Below, one piece after another: positions 26,366 through 35,093 of a stretch of 64,000 bases of DNA; position 1 is the first letter of the stretch; each line of letters opens with the position of its first letter. Source of the DNA: Ancylobacter tetraedralis (GTDB lineage Bacteria > Pseudomonadota > Alphaproteobacteria > Rhizobiales > Xanthobacteraceae); contig NZ_JACICD010000005.1 in the NCBI RefSeq assembly GCF_014195655.1, positions 186,001-250,000 on the forward strand, written 5' to 3'. The notes beneath the pieces are model-generated. The model was not told where the DNA came from, did no database searches, and saw nothing but the letters and a program-made list of their open reading frames with translations. A program made the position numbers and the translations under genes.

Positions 26366-27067
26366 GTGGAAAGCGCCGATCCCCATACCCGCCTGAACAT
26401 CGCGCCGCTCGCCGCGAATACCAGCCTGCGCACACTCGCCTATGACGCCATCAAGAAAGCCATCACCGAGATGGACATGTATGGCCAGGAGAGCGAGATC
26501 CGGCTGGACGAGCGCCAGCTGTCGCAGGACCTCGGCGTCAGCCGAACGCCTATCCGCGAGGCACTCACCGTGCTGGAGCAGGAGGGCTTCGTGCGCTCCG
26601 TGCCGCGGCGCGGCATTTTCGTGGTGCGCAAGTCCAAGCGCGAGATCATCGACATGATCATCGTCTGGGCCGCGCTGGAGAGCATGGCCGCCCGGCTGGC
26701 GGCCACCCGCGCCACCGATCGCGATCTGGCCAGCCTGCGCGACATGTTCCACGATTTCGAATCGGGCGCCCCGGCCGAGCACATGAACGAGTACTCGGAC
26801 GCCAATATCCGCTTCCACCAGACGGTCATCCGCCTTTCCGGCTGCGCGATGATCGGCGAGATGACGGAAAACCTGTTCATCCATATACGCGGCATTCGCG
26901 CGGTATCGGTGCGTCAGGAAAACCGCTCCGAGCGCTCGCTGCAGGAGCACCGGGCGATCATCGCCGCGCTGGTCGGGCGCGACGTGGACCTCGCCGAGCG
27001 ACTCGTGCGCGAGCACACGCTGGGCCTCGCCGCCCATGTGGAGAAGCACGGCCGGTTCCCCTCCTGA
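26366..27067 (+). CDS. GntR-family regulator, FCD subfamily (copy 1)
   Basis: A 233-residue transcription factor. The winged helix (about residues 20-90) includes LDERQLSQDLGVSRTPIREAL and the wing VPRRGIFVVRKSKREIID. The FCD effector domain follows with the usual metal/ligand residues in DANIRFHQTVIRLSG, QEHRAIIAAL and VREHTLGL. FCD regulators commonly sense small organic acids or CoA thioesters; oxalate or an oxalate metabolite is the natural guess here. A GTG start at 26366 has GAGGA upstream; a GTG 42 bases earlier is less likely. It faces OxlT copy 2 and is paralogous to the next regulator. Confidence 0.88.
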   Translation: MESADPHTRLNIAPLAANTSLRTLAYDAIKKAITEMDMYGQESEIRLDERQLSQDLGVSRTPIREALTVLEQEGFVRSVPRRGIFVVRKSKREIIDMIIVWAALESMAARLAATRATDRDLASLRDMFHDFESGAPAEHMNEYSDANIRFHQTVIRLSGCAMIGEMTENLFIHIRGIRAVSVRQENRSERSLQEHRAIIAALVGRDVDLAERLVREHTLGLAAHVEKHGRFPS

Positions 27068-27602
27068 GCAGCCCTCCGCGGAAGGCGGCAGAGGCCGGCG
27101 CCCGTCAAAACGACGGGCGCGCGGATGGGCCTCGCTCGAGCGAGGCTGCCAGGTGCGGCGGCTCGACGGGACGGGAGGACGCTCATGGCGCCCTCGCCCG
27201 AACCCGATTGCACGCGCCACCATCCCCGTCGGCCGAAATAGCGCGAAGAAGGCAGGCGCCCACCCGGCCTCCATCCGGCGACGGCGAGCGGCGGCCGGCA
27301 CAATTGAACCCGTCGCCGCCCCCCCCTCGCGCCGCCGCGACGCGATACGCGAACTTTTGATCATGACGTGTCGCAAACTGTTCAGTTGGTCTCGCCAAGC
27401 GACGGCGCATTGTGGTATATTGCATACGTAGGTTGGCGTACACGGTTGCAAAGCCTTCGGCAGTAAGGTGCGGTGCCAGTCTGGAGACGAGGGAGTGAGA
27501 AGCGCCGCGCCCCGACGACAGGGGCACCCGGATTGACATGTTGGTATTTGGTATGCCAAATTCCTCAGCATCCGCGGGCGGAGCTTCCGCAAAGGAGTGT
27601 CC
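27068..27602. other. Intergenic region between the two GntR genes
   Basis: 535 bases. The first 300 are GC-rich with no supported gene. The last 200 form a promoter region: TGGTATATTGCATACG at 27413-27428 and the operator/promoter at 27533-27560. This region is likely to drive the GntR copy 2-oxc run. Confidence 0.55.
27533..27560 (+). promoter_or_regulatory. Promoter element and candidate GntR operator ahead of GntR copy 2 and oxc
   Basis: TTGACA at 27533-27538 is a consensus -35 box. TTTGGTATGCCAAA at 27547-27560 is a near-perfect palindrome in the spacer and -10 area, preceded by TTGGTA to give GGTATTTGGTATGCCA. A protein bound here would block RNA polymerase. The same sequence recurs upstream of the PanE2-like gene, and a weaker match occurs upstream of OxlT copy 1, so autoregulation and regulon control by the adjacent GntR protein are likely. 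Confidence 0.65.
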
Positions 27603-28328
27603 GTGAGCAGCAAGGAAATTGTGAGCAAGCGCTGGCACGGTGGAGACCATGGTCTGACCATCGAACGCCTGCCAGCCAAGGAGAGCTTCAAGAGCAAGGC
27701 CTACGCCGCCCTCAAGGAAGCCATCACCAACATGAATATTTACGGCTCGGATGAGCCGATGCTGCTTGATGAGCGGGATATTTCCGAGCGTCTGGGCGCA
27801 AGCCGGACGCCCGTCCGCGAGGCGGTCGCGATGCTTGAGCAGGAAGGCCTGCTCCGCGCGGTCCCGAGGCGGGGCATAATGGTGGTTCGCCGCTCGAAAG
27901 CCGAGATCATCGAGATGATCGAGGCCTGGGCGGCACTGGAAAGTATGGCGGCACGCCTCGCCACTCAACGCGCAAGCGACGAGGCGATCGCCGAGCTGAG
28001 GGCCTTGTTCAAGGAGTTCGATCTCTCGCGGATCGAGCGTGACCGGTGCGACGAATATTCGGGTGCGAATATCGCGTTTCACCAGGCGCTGATCCGGTTG
28101 AGCGGCTCCAGCCTGCTCGCGGCGATGACGGACAACCTGTTCTTTCATGTACGGGCCATCCGCCATCGCACGATCTTCGAGATGGACCGGGCGCAACGTT
28201 CGGCGGCCGACCATCGCGAGATCATCTCGGCACTCGAGGCGCGGGACGCGGACCGCGCCGAGCGTCTGGTGCGAGACCACACGCTCCGGCTCGCGCGGCA
28301 TGTCGAGAGCCACGTACAGTTAGATTAG
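27603..28328 (+). CDS. GntR-family regulator, FCD subfamily (copy 2)
   Basis: A 241-residue paralogue of GntR copy 1, with [21 protein letters not shown] in the winged helix, [20 protein letters not shown] in the wing, and FCD residues in [25 protein letters not shown] and VRDHTLRL. The GTG at 27603 has AAAGGAG at ideal spacing; the GTG at 27597 overlaps that site and is rejected. It ends only 43 bases before oxc, so it probably leads the oxc-frc transcript and controls it through the palindrome at 27547. It is the best candidate for the main oxalate regulator. Confidence 0.9.
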   Translation: MSSKEIVSKRWHGGDHGLTIERLPAKESFKSKAYAALKEAITNMNIYGSDEPMLLDERDISERLGASRTPVREAVAMLEQEGLLRAVPRRGIMVVRRSKAEIIEMIEAWAALESMAARLATQRASDEAIAELRALFKEFDLSRIERDRCDEYSGANIAFHQALIRLSGSSLLAAMTDNLFFHVRAIRHRTIFEMDRAQRSAADHREIISALEARDADRAERLVRDHTLRLARHVESHVQLD

Positions 28329-28371
28329 GGCGGCAGAACACGCCGAAGGAATGTTTGGGAGGGAATACGGG

Positions 28372-30111
28372 ATGTCCGCAGTCGCACAAGTGATCGACGT
28401 CAACGCAGCCGCCGAGACCGAGCAGGAGCTCACCGACGGCTTCCACCTCGTCATTGATGCACTTAAACTTAACGGTATCGAGACGATCTACGGCGTGCCC
28501 GGCATTCCGATCACGGATCTGGGCCGCATGGCGCAGGCCGAGGGCATTCGCGTCGTCTCGTTCCGCCACGAGCAGAACGCGGGCAACGCCGCCGCCATTG
28601 CCGGCTTCCTCACGAAGAAGCCGGGCATCTGCCTCACCGTGTCGGCGCCGGGCTTCCTCAACGGCCTGACCGCGCTGGCCAACGCCACCACCAACTGCTT
28701 CCCGATGATCCTCATCTCCGGCTCGTCCGAGCGCGAGATCGTCGACCTGCAGCAGGGCGACTATGAGGAGATGGACCAGCTCGCCATCGCCAAGCCGCTG
28801 TGCAAGGCCGCCTTCCGCGTGCTGCACGCCGCCGATATCGGCATCGGCGTGGCCCGCGCCATCCGCGCGGCGGTGTCCGGCCGTCCCGGCGGCGTCTATC
28901 TCGACCTGCCGGCCAAGCTGTTCTCGCAGGTGATGGACGCCGATGCCGGCGCCAAGTCGCTCGTCAAGGTGATCGACGCCGCTCCCGAGCAGATCCCCTC
29001 CAAGGCCGCCCTCGATCGCGCCCTGGACGTGCTGAAGTCGGCCAAGAAGCCGCTCATCATCCTCGGCAAGGGCGCCGCCTACGCGCAGGCCGACGAGGAA
29101 ATCCGCTCCTTCATCGAGACGACCGGCATTCCCTTCCTGCCGATGTCGATGGCCAAGGGCCTGCTGCCCGACACCCATCCCCAGTCGGCCGGCGCTGCGC
29201 GCTCGACCGTTCTGAAGGATTCGGACGTCGTGCTGCTGATCGGCGCGCGCCTCAACTGGCTGCTGTCGCACGGCAAGGGCAAGACCTGGGGCGAAGCCCC
29301 GAAGAAGTTCATCCAGATCGACATCGAGCCGAAGGAAATGGACTCGAACGTCGAGATCGTGGCGCCGCTGGTTGGCGACATCGGCTCGGTGGTCGCCGCG
29401 CTCAACGCGGGCGTGTCTTCCGGCTGGCAGGCCCCCCCGGCCACCTGGATCGACGAGATCAAGGCGCGCAAGGAAGTGAACATCGGCAAGATGTCGCAGC
29501 GCCTGCTCAAGAACTCCACCCCGATGGACTTCCACTCGGCGCTCGGCGCGCTGAAGCAGGTCATCAAGGAGCGTCCCGACGCCATCCTCGTCAACGAGGG
29601 CGCCAACACGCTCGACCTCGCCCGCGGCGTGATCGACATGTATGAGCCGCGCAAGCGCCTCGACGTCGGCACCTGGGGCGTGATGGGCATCGGCATGGGC
29701 TACGCCATCGGCGCGGCGGTCGAGACCGGCAAGCCGGTTCTGGCGGTCGAAGGCGACTCGGCCTTCGGCTTCTCCGGCATGGAAGTCGAGACCATCTGCC
29801 GCTACGAGCTGCCCGTCACCATCGTCATCTTCAACAATAACGGCATCTATCGCGGCACCGACATCGACCCGACCGGCCGCGACCCCGGCACGACCGTGTT
29901 CGTGAAGGACAGCCGCTACGACAAGATGATGGAAGCCTTCGGCGGCGTCGGCTACCACGTTACCACCCCCGACGAGCTGAAGCGGGCTGTCGACGAGGCG
30001 ATGGACTCGGGCAAGCCCGCGCTCATCAACGCGGTGATCGACCCGGCCGCCGGCAGCGAGAGCGGCAATATCGGCAGCCTCAACCCGCAGAGCATCGTCA
30101 AGAAGAAGTAA
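28372..30111 (+). CDS. oxc: Oxalyl-CoA decarboxylase
   Basis: A 579-residue ThDP enzyme converting oxalyl-CoA to formyl-CoA and CO2. The catalytic Glu (Glu67) lies in [28 protein letters not shown] with NNNGIYRG is the ThDP-Mg motif. [37 protein letters not shown] and [16 protein letters not shown] match OXC rather than acetolactate synthase. Oxalobacter OXC has 568 residues. The ATG at 28372 is preferred (GGGAGGGAA upstream); an ATG at 28351 abuts its own purine-rich site. The next gene is a CoA transferase. A long GC-rich hairpin follows the stop. Confidence 0.96.
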   Translation: MSAVAQVIDVNAAAETEQELTDGFHLVIDALKLNGIETIYGVPGIPITDLGRMAQAEGIRVVSFRHEQNAGNAAAIAGFLTKKPGICLTVSAPGFLNGLTALANATTNCFPMILISGSSEREIVDLQQGDYEEMDQLAIAKPLCKAAFRVLHAADIGIGVARAIRAAVSGRPGGVYLDLPAKLFSQVMDADAGAKSLVKVIDAAPEQIPSKAALDRALDVLKSAKKPLIILGKGAAYAQADEEIRSFIETTGIPFLPMSMAKGLLPDTHPQSAGAARSTVLKDSDVVLLIGARLNWLLSHGKGKTWGEAPKKFIQIDIEPKEMDSNVEIVAPLVGDIGSVVAALNAGVSSGWQAPPATWIDEIKARKEVNIGKMSQRLLKNSTPMDFHSALGALKQVIKERPDAILVNEGANTLDLARGVIDMYEPRKRLDVGTWGVMGIGMGYAIGAAVETGKPVLAVEGDSAFGFSGMEVETICRYELPVTIVIFNNNGIYRGTDIDPTGRDPGTTVFVKDSRYDKMMEAFGGVGYHVTTPDELKRAVDEAMDSGKPALINAVIDPAAGSESGNIGSLNPQSIVKKK

Positions 30112-30117
30112 GTCACG

Positions 30118-30153
30118 GGGACGGGCGGGAGGTCTCCCCGCCCCGCCCGTCCC
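30118..30153 (+). other. Intercistronic hairpin after oxc
   Basis: GGGACGGGCGGG and CCCGCCCGTCCC form a perfect 12-bp stem with a 12-base loop, seven bases after the oxc stop. No T-run follows, so it is more likely an mRNA-stabilising or processing element than a terminator. Confidence 0.6.
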
Positions 30154-30213
30154 ATTACCGCAGCCAACAAAAAAGCGACGGAAAAACGTCGAATCACCTC
30201 GAGAGGAAATGCC

Positions 30214-31491
30214 ATGGGAAAGGCTTTGGACGGAGTCCGCGTCCTCGATTTCACCCATGTTCAGTCGGGACCGACCTGCACGCAGCTGCTTGCGTGGTTC
30301 GGCGCCGACGTGATCAAGGTTGAACGTCCGGGCGAAGGCGACGTAACGCGTGCGCAGCTTCGTGATGTCCCGAATGCGGACAGCCTTTATTTCACGATGC
30401 TCAACTCCAACAAGCGCTCCATCACGCTCGACACCAAGAATCCGGAGGGCAAGAAGGTCCTCGAGGATCTGGTGAAGATCTGCGACGTGATGGTCGAGAA
30501 CTTCGCCCCCGGCGCGCTCGACCGCATGGGCTTCACCTGGGAGCGCATCCAGGAACTCAACCCGCGCATCATCCTCGCCTCGGTGAAGGGTTTTGGCCCC
30601 GGGCCGTTCGAAGACTGCAAGGTCTATGAGAACGTCGCCCAGTGCACCGGCGGCTCCGCCTCCACCACCGGCTTCCGCGATGGCCTGCCGCTCGTCACCG
30701 CCGCGCAGATCGGCGATTCGGGCACCGGGCTGCACCTCGCGCTCGGCATCGTCACCGCGCTCTACCAGCGCACGCTGACGGGCCGGGGCCAGAAGGTGCT
30801 CTGCGCCATGCAGGACGCCGTGCTGAACCTGTGCCGCGTGAAGATGCGCGACCAGCAGCGGCTCGATCGCGGTCCGCTGCGCGAATACAGCCAGTTCGGC
30901 GAGGGCATCCCCTTCGGCGACGCCGTGCCGCGCGCGGGCAATGATTCGGGCGGCGGCCAGCCGGGCCGCATCCTCAAGTGCAAGGGCTGGGAGACCGATC
31001 CCAACGCCTACATCTATTTCATCACCCAGGCCCCGGTCTGGGAGAAGATCTGCGATGTCATCCACGAGCCGGACTGGAAGACCAACCCGGCCTACGCCAC
31101 GCCGGCCGCGCGCCTGCCGCACCTCAACGAGATCTTCACCCGCATCGAATCGTGGACCATGGCCCACACCAAGTTCGAGGCGATGGAGATCCTCAACACG
31201 TACGACATCCCGTGCGGCCCGGTGCTCTCCATGAAGGAGATCGCCGAGGATCGCTCGCTCTACGCCACCGGCACGCTGGTGGAGATCGACCATCCCACCC
31301 GCGGCAAGTACCTCACCGTCGGCAACCCGATCAAGCTGTCGGACAATGATGTCGAAGTGGAGCGCTCGCCGCTTCTGGGCGAGCACACCGAGGAGATCCT
31401 CGCCAACGTGCTCGGCCTCAGCGGTGCTGAGCTGGAGCGGGTCAAGGCGTCCGGCGCCGTCGGCCAGACGGTGCGCCTCGCGGCGGAATGA
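30214..31491 (+). CDS. Class III CoA-transferase, Frc paralogue (substrate uncertain)
   Basis: A 425-residue family III CoA transferase close to formyl-CoA:oxalate CoA-transferase. The catalytic Asp is Asp168 in [32 protein letters not shown] and the CoA-binding [14 protein letters not shown] are family-typical. It departs from the canonical enzyme downstream (32211) at several places: GFRDG instead of GFWDG, one residue fewer before the active site, and SGGGQ instead of the GGGGQ loop that closes over the active site. It may be a second oxalate CoA-transferase using another donor such as succinyl-CoA, or act on a related acid. It is followed by a PAS gene. Confidence 0.85.
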   Translation: MGKALDGVRVLDFTHVQSGPTCTQLLAWFGADVIKVERPGEGDVTRAQLRDVPNADSLYFTMLNSNKRSITLDTKNPEGKKVLEDLVKICDVMVENFAPGALDRMGFTWERIQELNPRIILASVKGFGPGPFEDCKVYENVAQCTGGSASTTGFRDGLPLVTAAQIGDSGTGLHLALGIVTALYQRTLTGRGQKVLCAMQDAVLNLCRVKMRDQQRLDRGPLREYSQFGEGIPFGDAVPRAGNDSGGGQPGRILKCKGWETDPNAYIYFITQAPVWEKICDVIHEPDWKTNPAYATPAARLPHLNEIFTRIESWTMAHTKFEAMEILNTYDIPCGPVLSMKEIAEDRSLYATGTLVEIDHPTRGKYLTVGNPIKLSDNDVEVERSPLLGEHTEEILANVLGLSGAELERVKASGAVGQTVRLAAE

Positions 31492-31495
31492 AATC

Positions 31496-31527
31496 GACCC
31501 GCCGGCGCGCAGCCGTGCCGGCGGGTC
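31496..31527 (+). other. Intercistronic hairpin between the first CoA-transferase and PAS genes
   Basis: GACCCGCCGGC and GCCGGCGGGTC pair over 11 bp around a 10-base loop, immediately after the stop codon. No T-run follows. Similar hairpins sit after oxc and before the second CoA-transferase, suggesting segmental mRNA control. Confidence 0.55.
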
Positions 31528-31579
31528 ACGATCCACGTGCCTTTCCCGAGCCACCCGCCGCGTGCGGGCAGCGAAGTGA

Positions 31580-32029
31580 GTGAAGCCGATGCGGACCGAG
31601 GTCGATTGCGCCCAGCTCGTGGCGGCCATCGGCGATGCCGTCGTGGTGTCGGATGCCGAAGGACGCATCACGCTGTGGAACGCGGCGGCGACGCAGATGT
31701 TCGGTTTCGACGAGGACGAGGCCCTGGGCCAGTCGCTCGACCTGATCATCCCGGAGCGGCTGCGCAAGCGGCACTGGGATGGCTATGACGAGACGATGCG
31801 CTCGGGGGTGACGAAATACGGCACGCAACTCCTGCGCGTGCCGGCGGTGCACAAGGATGGGCGGGCGCTGTCGATCGCGTTCACGGTCGCCCTCCTGACG
31901 GATGAAGAGAATGCCGCCCATGCGATCGTGGCGGTCATTCGCGACGAGACAAGCCGCTGGACGGAAGAGCGCGAGCTGCGCCGACGTCTGGCGGAGTGTG
32001 AGGCCAGGGTGAGCGAAACGAAGTCCTGA
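31580..32029 (+). CDS. Single PAS-domain protein within the oxalate operon
   Basis: A 149-residue soluble protein consisting almost wholly of one PAS domain (about residues 12-125): [31 protein letters not shown] is the PAS N-cap and core, [19 protein letters not shown] the S-box region, and [20 protein letters not shown] a short C-terminal coiled coil. There is no kinase, GGDEF or DNA-binding domain. An ATG at 31589 is an alternative start. PAS domains bind heme, flavin or small carboxylates; a free-standing one between two CoA-transferase genes might sense oxygen, redox state or a metabolite. Its partner is not evident. Confidence 0.82.
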   Translation: MKPMRTEVDCAQLVAAIGDAVVVSDAEGRITLWNAAATQMFGFDEDEALGQSLDLIIPERLRKRHWDGYDETMRSGVTKYGTQLLRVPAVHKDGRALSIAFTVALLTDEENAAHAIVAVIRDETSRWTEERELRRRLAECEARVSETKS

Positions 32030-32070
32030 CCATGTCGGGAGTTCAAGACCAGAAGTTGATGCGCCACCTG

Positions 32071-32144
32071 GGAGTAGCCCCCGTCCCCCCAGGGGATACG
32101 GGGCTTGGGGAGAGTTAAGGCTTTCCATCCGAGAGGGATGGAAA
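32071..32144 (+). other. Structured leader upstream of frc
   Basis: Two stem-loops in the 181-bp gap before frc. The first pairs GCCCCCGTCCCC with GGGGATACGGGGC (32077-32104). The second is a perfect 9-bp stem TTTCCATCC/GGATGGAAA with loop GAGAG (32122-32144). The pair could be a processing site, an attenuator or a ligand-sensing leader; no known riboswitch class is recognised. Confidence 0.45.
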
Positions 32145-32210
32145 TTCTCAATCCGGCGGCAGGGTGAGCCTGCATCCGGACTGTTAACGCTGAAAAGGAA
32201 GTCGACCGAG

Positions 32211-33461
32211 ATGTCCAAGCCGCTCGAAGGTATAAAGATCATCGATTTCACGCACGTTCAGGCGGGTCCCGCCTGCACGCAGCTTCTCGCGTGGTTCGGC
32301 GCCGACGTGATCAAGGTTGAGCGCCCCGGCGCGGGCGATGTCACGCGCTCGCAGCTGCGCCACGTCAAGGACGCCGACGCGCTGTACTTCACCATGCTGA
32401 ACTCCAACAAGCGTTCGCTCACCCTCGACACCAAGACAGCCCAGGGCAAGGAAGTCCTGACCAAGCTGATCAAGGAGTCGGACGTGATGGTCGAGAATTT
32501 CGGCCCTGGCGCGCTGGACCGCATGGGCTTCACCTGGGAACACATCCAGGAGCTCAACCCGGGCATGATCCTCGCCTCGGTGAAGGGCTTCTCGGAAGGC
32601 CACGCCTATGAGGACCTGAAGGTCTACGAGAACGTCGCGCAGTGCGCCGGCGGCGCCGCCTCCACCACCGGCTTCTGGGATGGCCCGCCGACCGTGTCGG
32701 CCGCCGCGCTCGGCGACAGCAACACCGGCATGCACCTCGCCATCGGCATCCTCACCGCGCTTCACCAGAAGACGAAGAACGGCAAGGGCCAGAAGGTCGC
32801 CGTGTCGATGCAGGATTCGGTGCTGAACCTGTGCCGCGTGAAGCTGCGCGACCAGCAGCGCCTCGATGCGCTGGGCTACCTCGAAGAATACCCGCAGTAC
32901 CCGCATGGCGAGTTCTCGGATGTCGTTCCGCGCGGCGGCAATGCCGGCGGCGGCGGCCAGCCGGGCTGGGTGCTGAAGTGCAAGGGCTGGGAGACCGACC
33001 CGAACGCCTATATCTACTTCACCATCCAGGGCCATGCCTGGGCGCCGATCTGCAAGGCGCTGGGCAAGCCGGAATGGATCGAGGACACGGCGTATAACAC
33101 CGCCGAAGCTCGCCAGGACAAGATCTTCGACATCTTCGCCTTCATCGAGAGCTGGCTCGCCGACAAGACGAAGTTCGAGGCCATCGACATCCTGCGCAAG
33201 TTCGACATCCCCTGCGCCCCGGTGCTGTCGATGAAGGAAATCGCCAACGACCCGTCGCTGCGCAAGAGCGGCACCGTGGTCGAGGTCGATCACCCCAAGC
33301 TCGGCAAGTACCTGACCGTCGGTTCGCCGATCAAGTTCTCGGACGTCACTGTCGAGATCACCGCCTCGCCGCTGCTCGGCCAGCACACCAACGAAGTGCT
33401 CGCCGACCTCGGCTACAGCCAGGAAGAAATCGTCGCCCTGCACGACGCCAAGGCGGTCTGA
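32211..33461 (+). CDS. frc: Formyl-CoA:oxalate CoA-transferase
   Basis: A 416-residue enzyme that transfers CoA from formyl-CoA to oxalate, closing the cycle with Oxc. The catalytic residue is Asp169 in [14 protein letters not shown], the same number as in the Oxalobacter enzyme. [30 protein letters not shown] and the flexible glycine loop AGGGGQPG are all canonical. [15 protein letters not shown] forms the CoA site; residue 48 is Gln. It is the last gene of the oxc run, followed by short tandem repeats and a strong terminator. Confidence 0.95.
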   Translation: MSKPLEGIKIIDFTHVQAGPACTQLLAWFGADVIKVERPGAGDVTRSQLRHVKDADALYFTMLNSNKRSLTLDTKTAQGKEVLTKLIKESDVMVENFGPGALDRMGFTWEHIQELNPGMILASVKGFSEGHAYEDLKVYENVAQCAGGAASTTGFWDGPPTVSAAALGDSNTGMHLAIGILTALHQKTKNGKGQKVAVSMQDSVLNLCRVKLRDQQRLDALGYLEEYPQYPHGEFSDVVPRGGNAGGGGQPGWVLKCKGWETDPNAYIYFTIQGHAWAPICKALGKPEWIEDTAYNTAEARQDKIFDIFAFIESWLADKTKFEAIDILRKFDIPCAPVLSMKEIANDPSLRKSGTVVEVDHPKLGKYLTVGSPIKFSDVTVEITASPLLGQHTNEVLADLGYSQEEIVALHDAKAV

Positions 33462-33495
33462 TTCCAGCGGTCTGATTTCAGCTGTCTGATTTCAG
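33454..33495 (+). repeat. 14-bp tandem repeat, three copies, across the frc stop codon
   Basis: CGGTCTGATTCCAG, CGGTCTGATTTCAG and CTGTCTGATTTCAG follow each other. The first unit contains the frc stop codon, so any change in copy number would not alter the protein. Confidence 0.85.
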
Positions 33496-33903
33496 AGGGC
33501 TGAATCTCAACCCTTCGAGGCGGCGCGCCCGGCGCGCCGCCCTCCCCGCGGGCAAGCCCGCGAACCGTATCGACCCTTACCCGCTCCCGCGCCCGGCCTT
33601 GCCGGCAGGGGAGCGCGAGGGGTCTTCGAGCCTCCCGGAGCGGAACGAAGGGTTTGCCCGACGTTCGGTTCCTCCTAGGCGACTGATGCCGACGGACCCG
33701 GAGAGCGGGGCGTCGGCATTTTTTTGTAAGGATGAAGGCCGCCGACACAGAGCATGGAGCGCCCGCGCGCGGCGGCGTCCCGGCGAAATCAGCGCGGGGA
33801 GCATCGGGATTTCATACACCGGCCGCCGTATCGCAAGGCGCCAGCGATCCGGCCATTCGTCTTTCATGCCTAGCGGGTATGACGGCGCGGAGAAGCCGGA
33901 GCC
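33462..33903. other. Intergenic region after frc
   Basis: 442 bases between frc and the convergent IclR gene. It holds the tandem repeats, a GC-rich inverted repeat GGCGGCGCGCC/GGCGCGCCGCC near 33520-33543 and the terminator at 33686-33726. About 33,730-33,900 shows nothing I can support; its short open frames lack ribosome sites. Confidence 0.6.
33686..33726 (+). terminator. Rho-independent terminator of the oxc-frc operon
   Basis: ATGCCGACG and CGTCGGCAT form a 9-bp stem with a 16-base loop, followed by seven T residues. It ends the rightward oxalate transcript. Confidence 0.93.
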
Positions 33904-34746
33904 TCACAGCCCCGAATAGCGCATGGTGAGCCGGCGCGCGGCGTCTATCACCTTTGCGCCGAGATCCACGATGCGCTCGGGCGACATGCGCACGGTGGGC
34001 GCGGAGATCGAGATCGCCCCGACCGGCTCGCGCCACTCATCCAGCACGGCGGCGGCGACGCAGCGCATGCCGGGCGTGTGCTCCTCGTCATCGATGGCGA
34101 AGCCGCGCGTCGCGATGTCCGCGAGATCGGCCTGCAAGGCCCGCCGGCTAACATGGGTATGCTCGGTATAGCGCGGCAGCTGGTCACCCCCGAGCCAGGC
34201 GCGCCGCGCCTCCGGGTTCATCGCCGCGAGGATCGCCTTGCCGCCGCCCGAGGCGTGGATCGGCAGATCGCCGCCGATGCGGAAGAAGGCGCGCACCGCC
34301 GCGTGGCTTTCCACCTGCGCCACGCAGATGAGATGCGGTCCGTCGATCAGGGAGAGATTCACCGTCTCGTCGACGCCGTGGGAGAGCTCGCGCAGCAGCA
34401 CGCGGCCTATTTCCGGCAGCTTGCGGATGCGCAAATAAGCCGAGCCGACACGGAACAGGCCGAGCCCGACCATCCATTGCCCGGTCGAGGCATCGTGCCC
34501 CACCAGGCCGCGACGCTCCAGCGTGGTGAGCAGGCGGTGCACCGTGGAGGTCGGCAGTTCCGCCGCGCGGGCCACCTCGCTCAGCGTCAACCCATCGGAC
34601 CGGGCGAGCACTTCCAGAAGCGCGATGGCGCGATCGAGCGATTGGACCTCGCCGCCCGTCTCGGCTCCCCCGCCGGAGGGGCGGCCACGGCGGCGTGTCG
34701 TCGAGACGGCGTCGGTGCTCGGCATGTCTTCTCCCGCGTCTTCCAT
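33904..34746 (-). CDS. IclR-family transcriptional regulator
   Basis: A 280-residue regulator. An N-terminal Arg/Gly-rich segment ([13 protein letters not shown]) precedes the IclR winged helix, [18 protein letters not shown] and [19 protein letters not shown], at about 35-90. The C-terminal effector domain carries [32 protein letters not shown] and [13 protein letters not shown]. IclR regulators of this position often control glyoxylate carboligase genes (AllR/GclR group) and sense glyoxylate or allantoin; divergence from gcl fits. ATGs at 34770, 34746 and 34725 are possible; the last has the best ribosome site (GGAGA, five bases). Confidence 0.88.
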   Translation of the reverse strand: MEDAGEDMPSTDAVSTTRRRGRPSGGGAETGGEVQSLDRAIALLEVLARSDGLTLSEVARAAELPTSTVHRLLTTLERRGLVGHDASTGQWMVGLGLFRVGSAYLRIRKLPEIGRVLLRELSHGVDETVNLSLIDGPHLICVAQVESHAAVRAFFRIGGDLPIHASGGGKAILAAMNPEARRAWLGGDQLPRYTEHTHVSRRALQADLADIATRGFAIDDEEHTPGMRCVAAAVLDEWREPVGAISISAPTVRMSPERIVDLGAKVIDAARRLTMRYSGL

Positions 34747-35093
34747 CCCGCACCCTTCCTCCGTCCGCATGTTGCTTATGCCATCGGTCGTTCGGGAGGC
34801 CGCCTCAGCATAAAGGCGCATCTCCGATTTTTTCGCAAACCAGAAATATATCCCGTATTGCGGAAATGCGAGGAGCGTGGCATGTTTTCCGCGCTTTCGG
34901 AAATTCATCCCGCATTGCGGGAAGAACAATGCCGCTTTGCAGCATGCCGCGCAGGGAGCTTGCCTTCCCGCCCGCAGGCCGGCGGCCGCCGAAACCGGAG
35001 TTTGAACGAGATTCGAAGGCCGGTGCCGGGCACCGCCAGCCCCGGAGCGGGGCGACTGCCCGCGCCGGCGCCAACGACGCAGGAGGAAGTGCC
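34747..35093. other. Divergent control region between the IclR gene and gcl
   Basis: 347 bases. It contains three related CCCGnATTGCGG or TTTCCG...CGGAAA elements between 34,850 and 34,921 (listed separately), within a slightly AT-rich patch likely to hold both promoters. The remaining 170 bases before gcl form a long GC-rich leader with no gene. Confidence 0.6.
34852..34921. promoter_or_regulatory. Triple candidate IclR operator for gcl
   Basis: CCCGTATTGCGGA at 34852-34864 and the perfect palindrome CCCGCATTGCGGG at 34909-34921 have centres 57 bases apart. Between them TTTTCCGCGCTTTCGGAAA at 34886-34903 is a further inverted repeat. The GGAAA/TTTCC half-sites resemble those bound by IclR-type regulators of gcl. 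The divergent IclR gene is the obvious binding partner. Confidence 0.55.

Noticed and set aside
28222..31767. Very long open frame antisense to oxc and the first CoA-transferase (over 1100 codons)
   Set aside because: It mirrors the coding strand, is rich in Arg/Asp/Gly/Val as expected from antisense of GC-rich genes, and has no family similarity or ribosome site.
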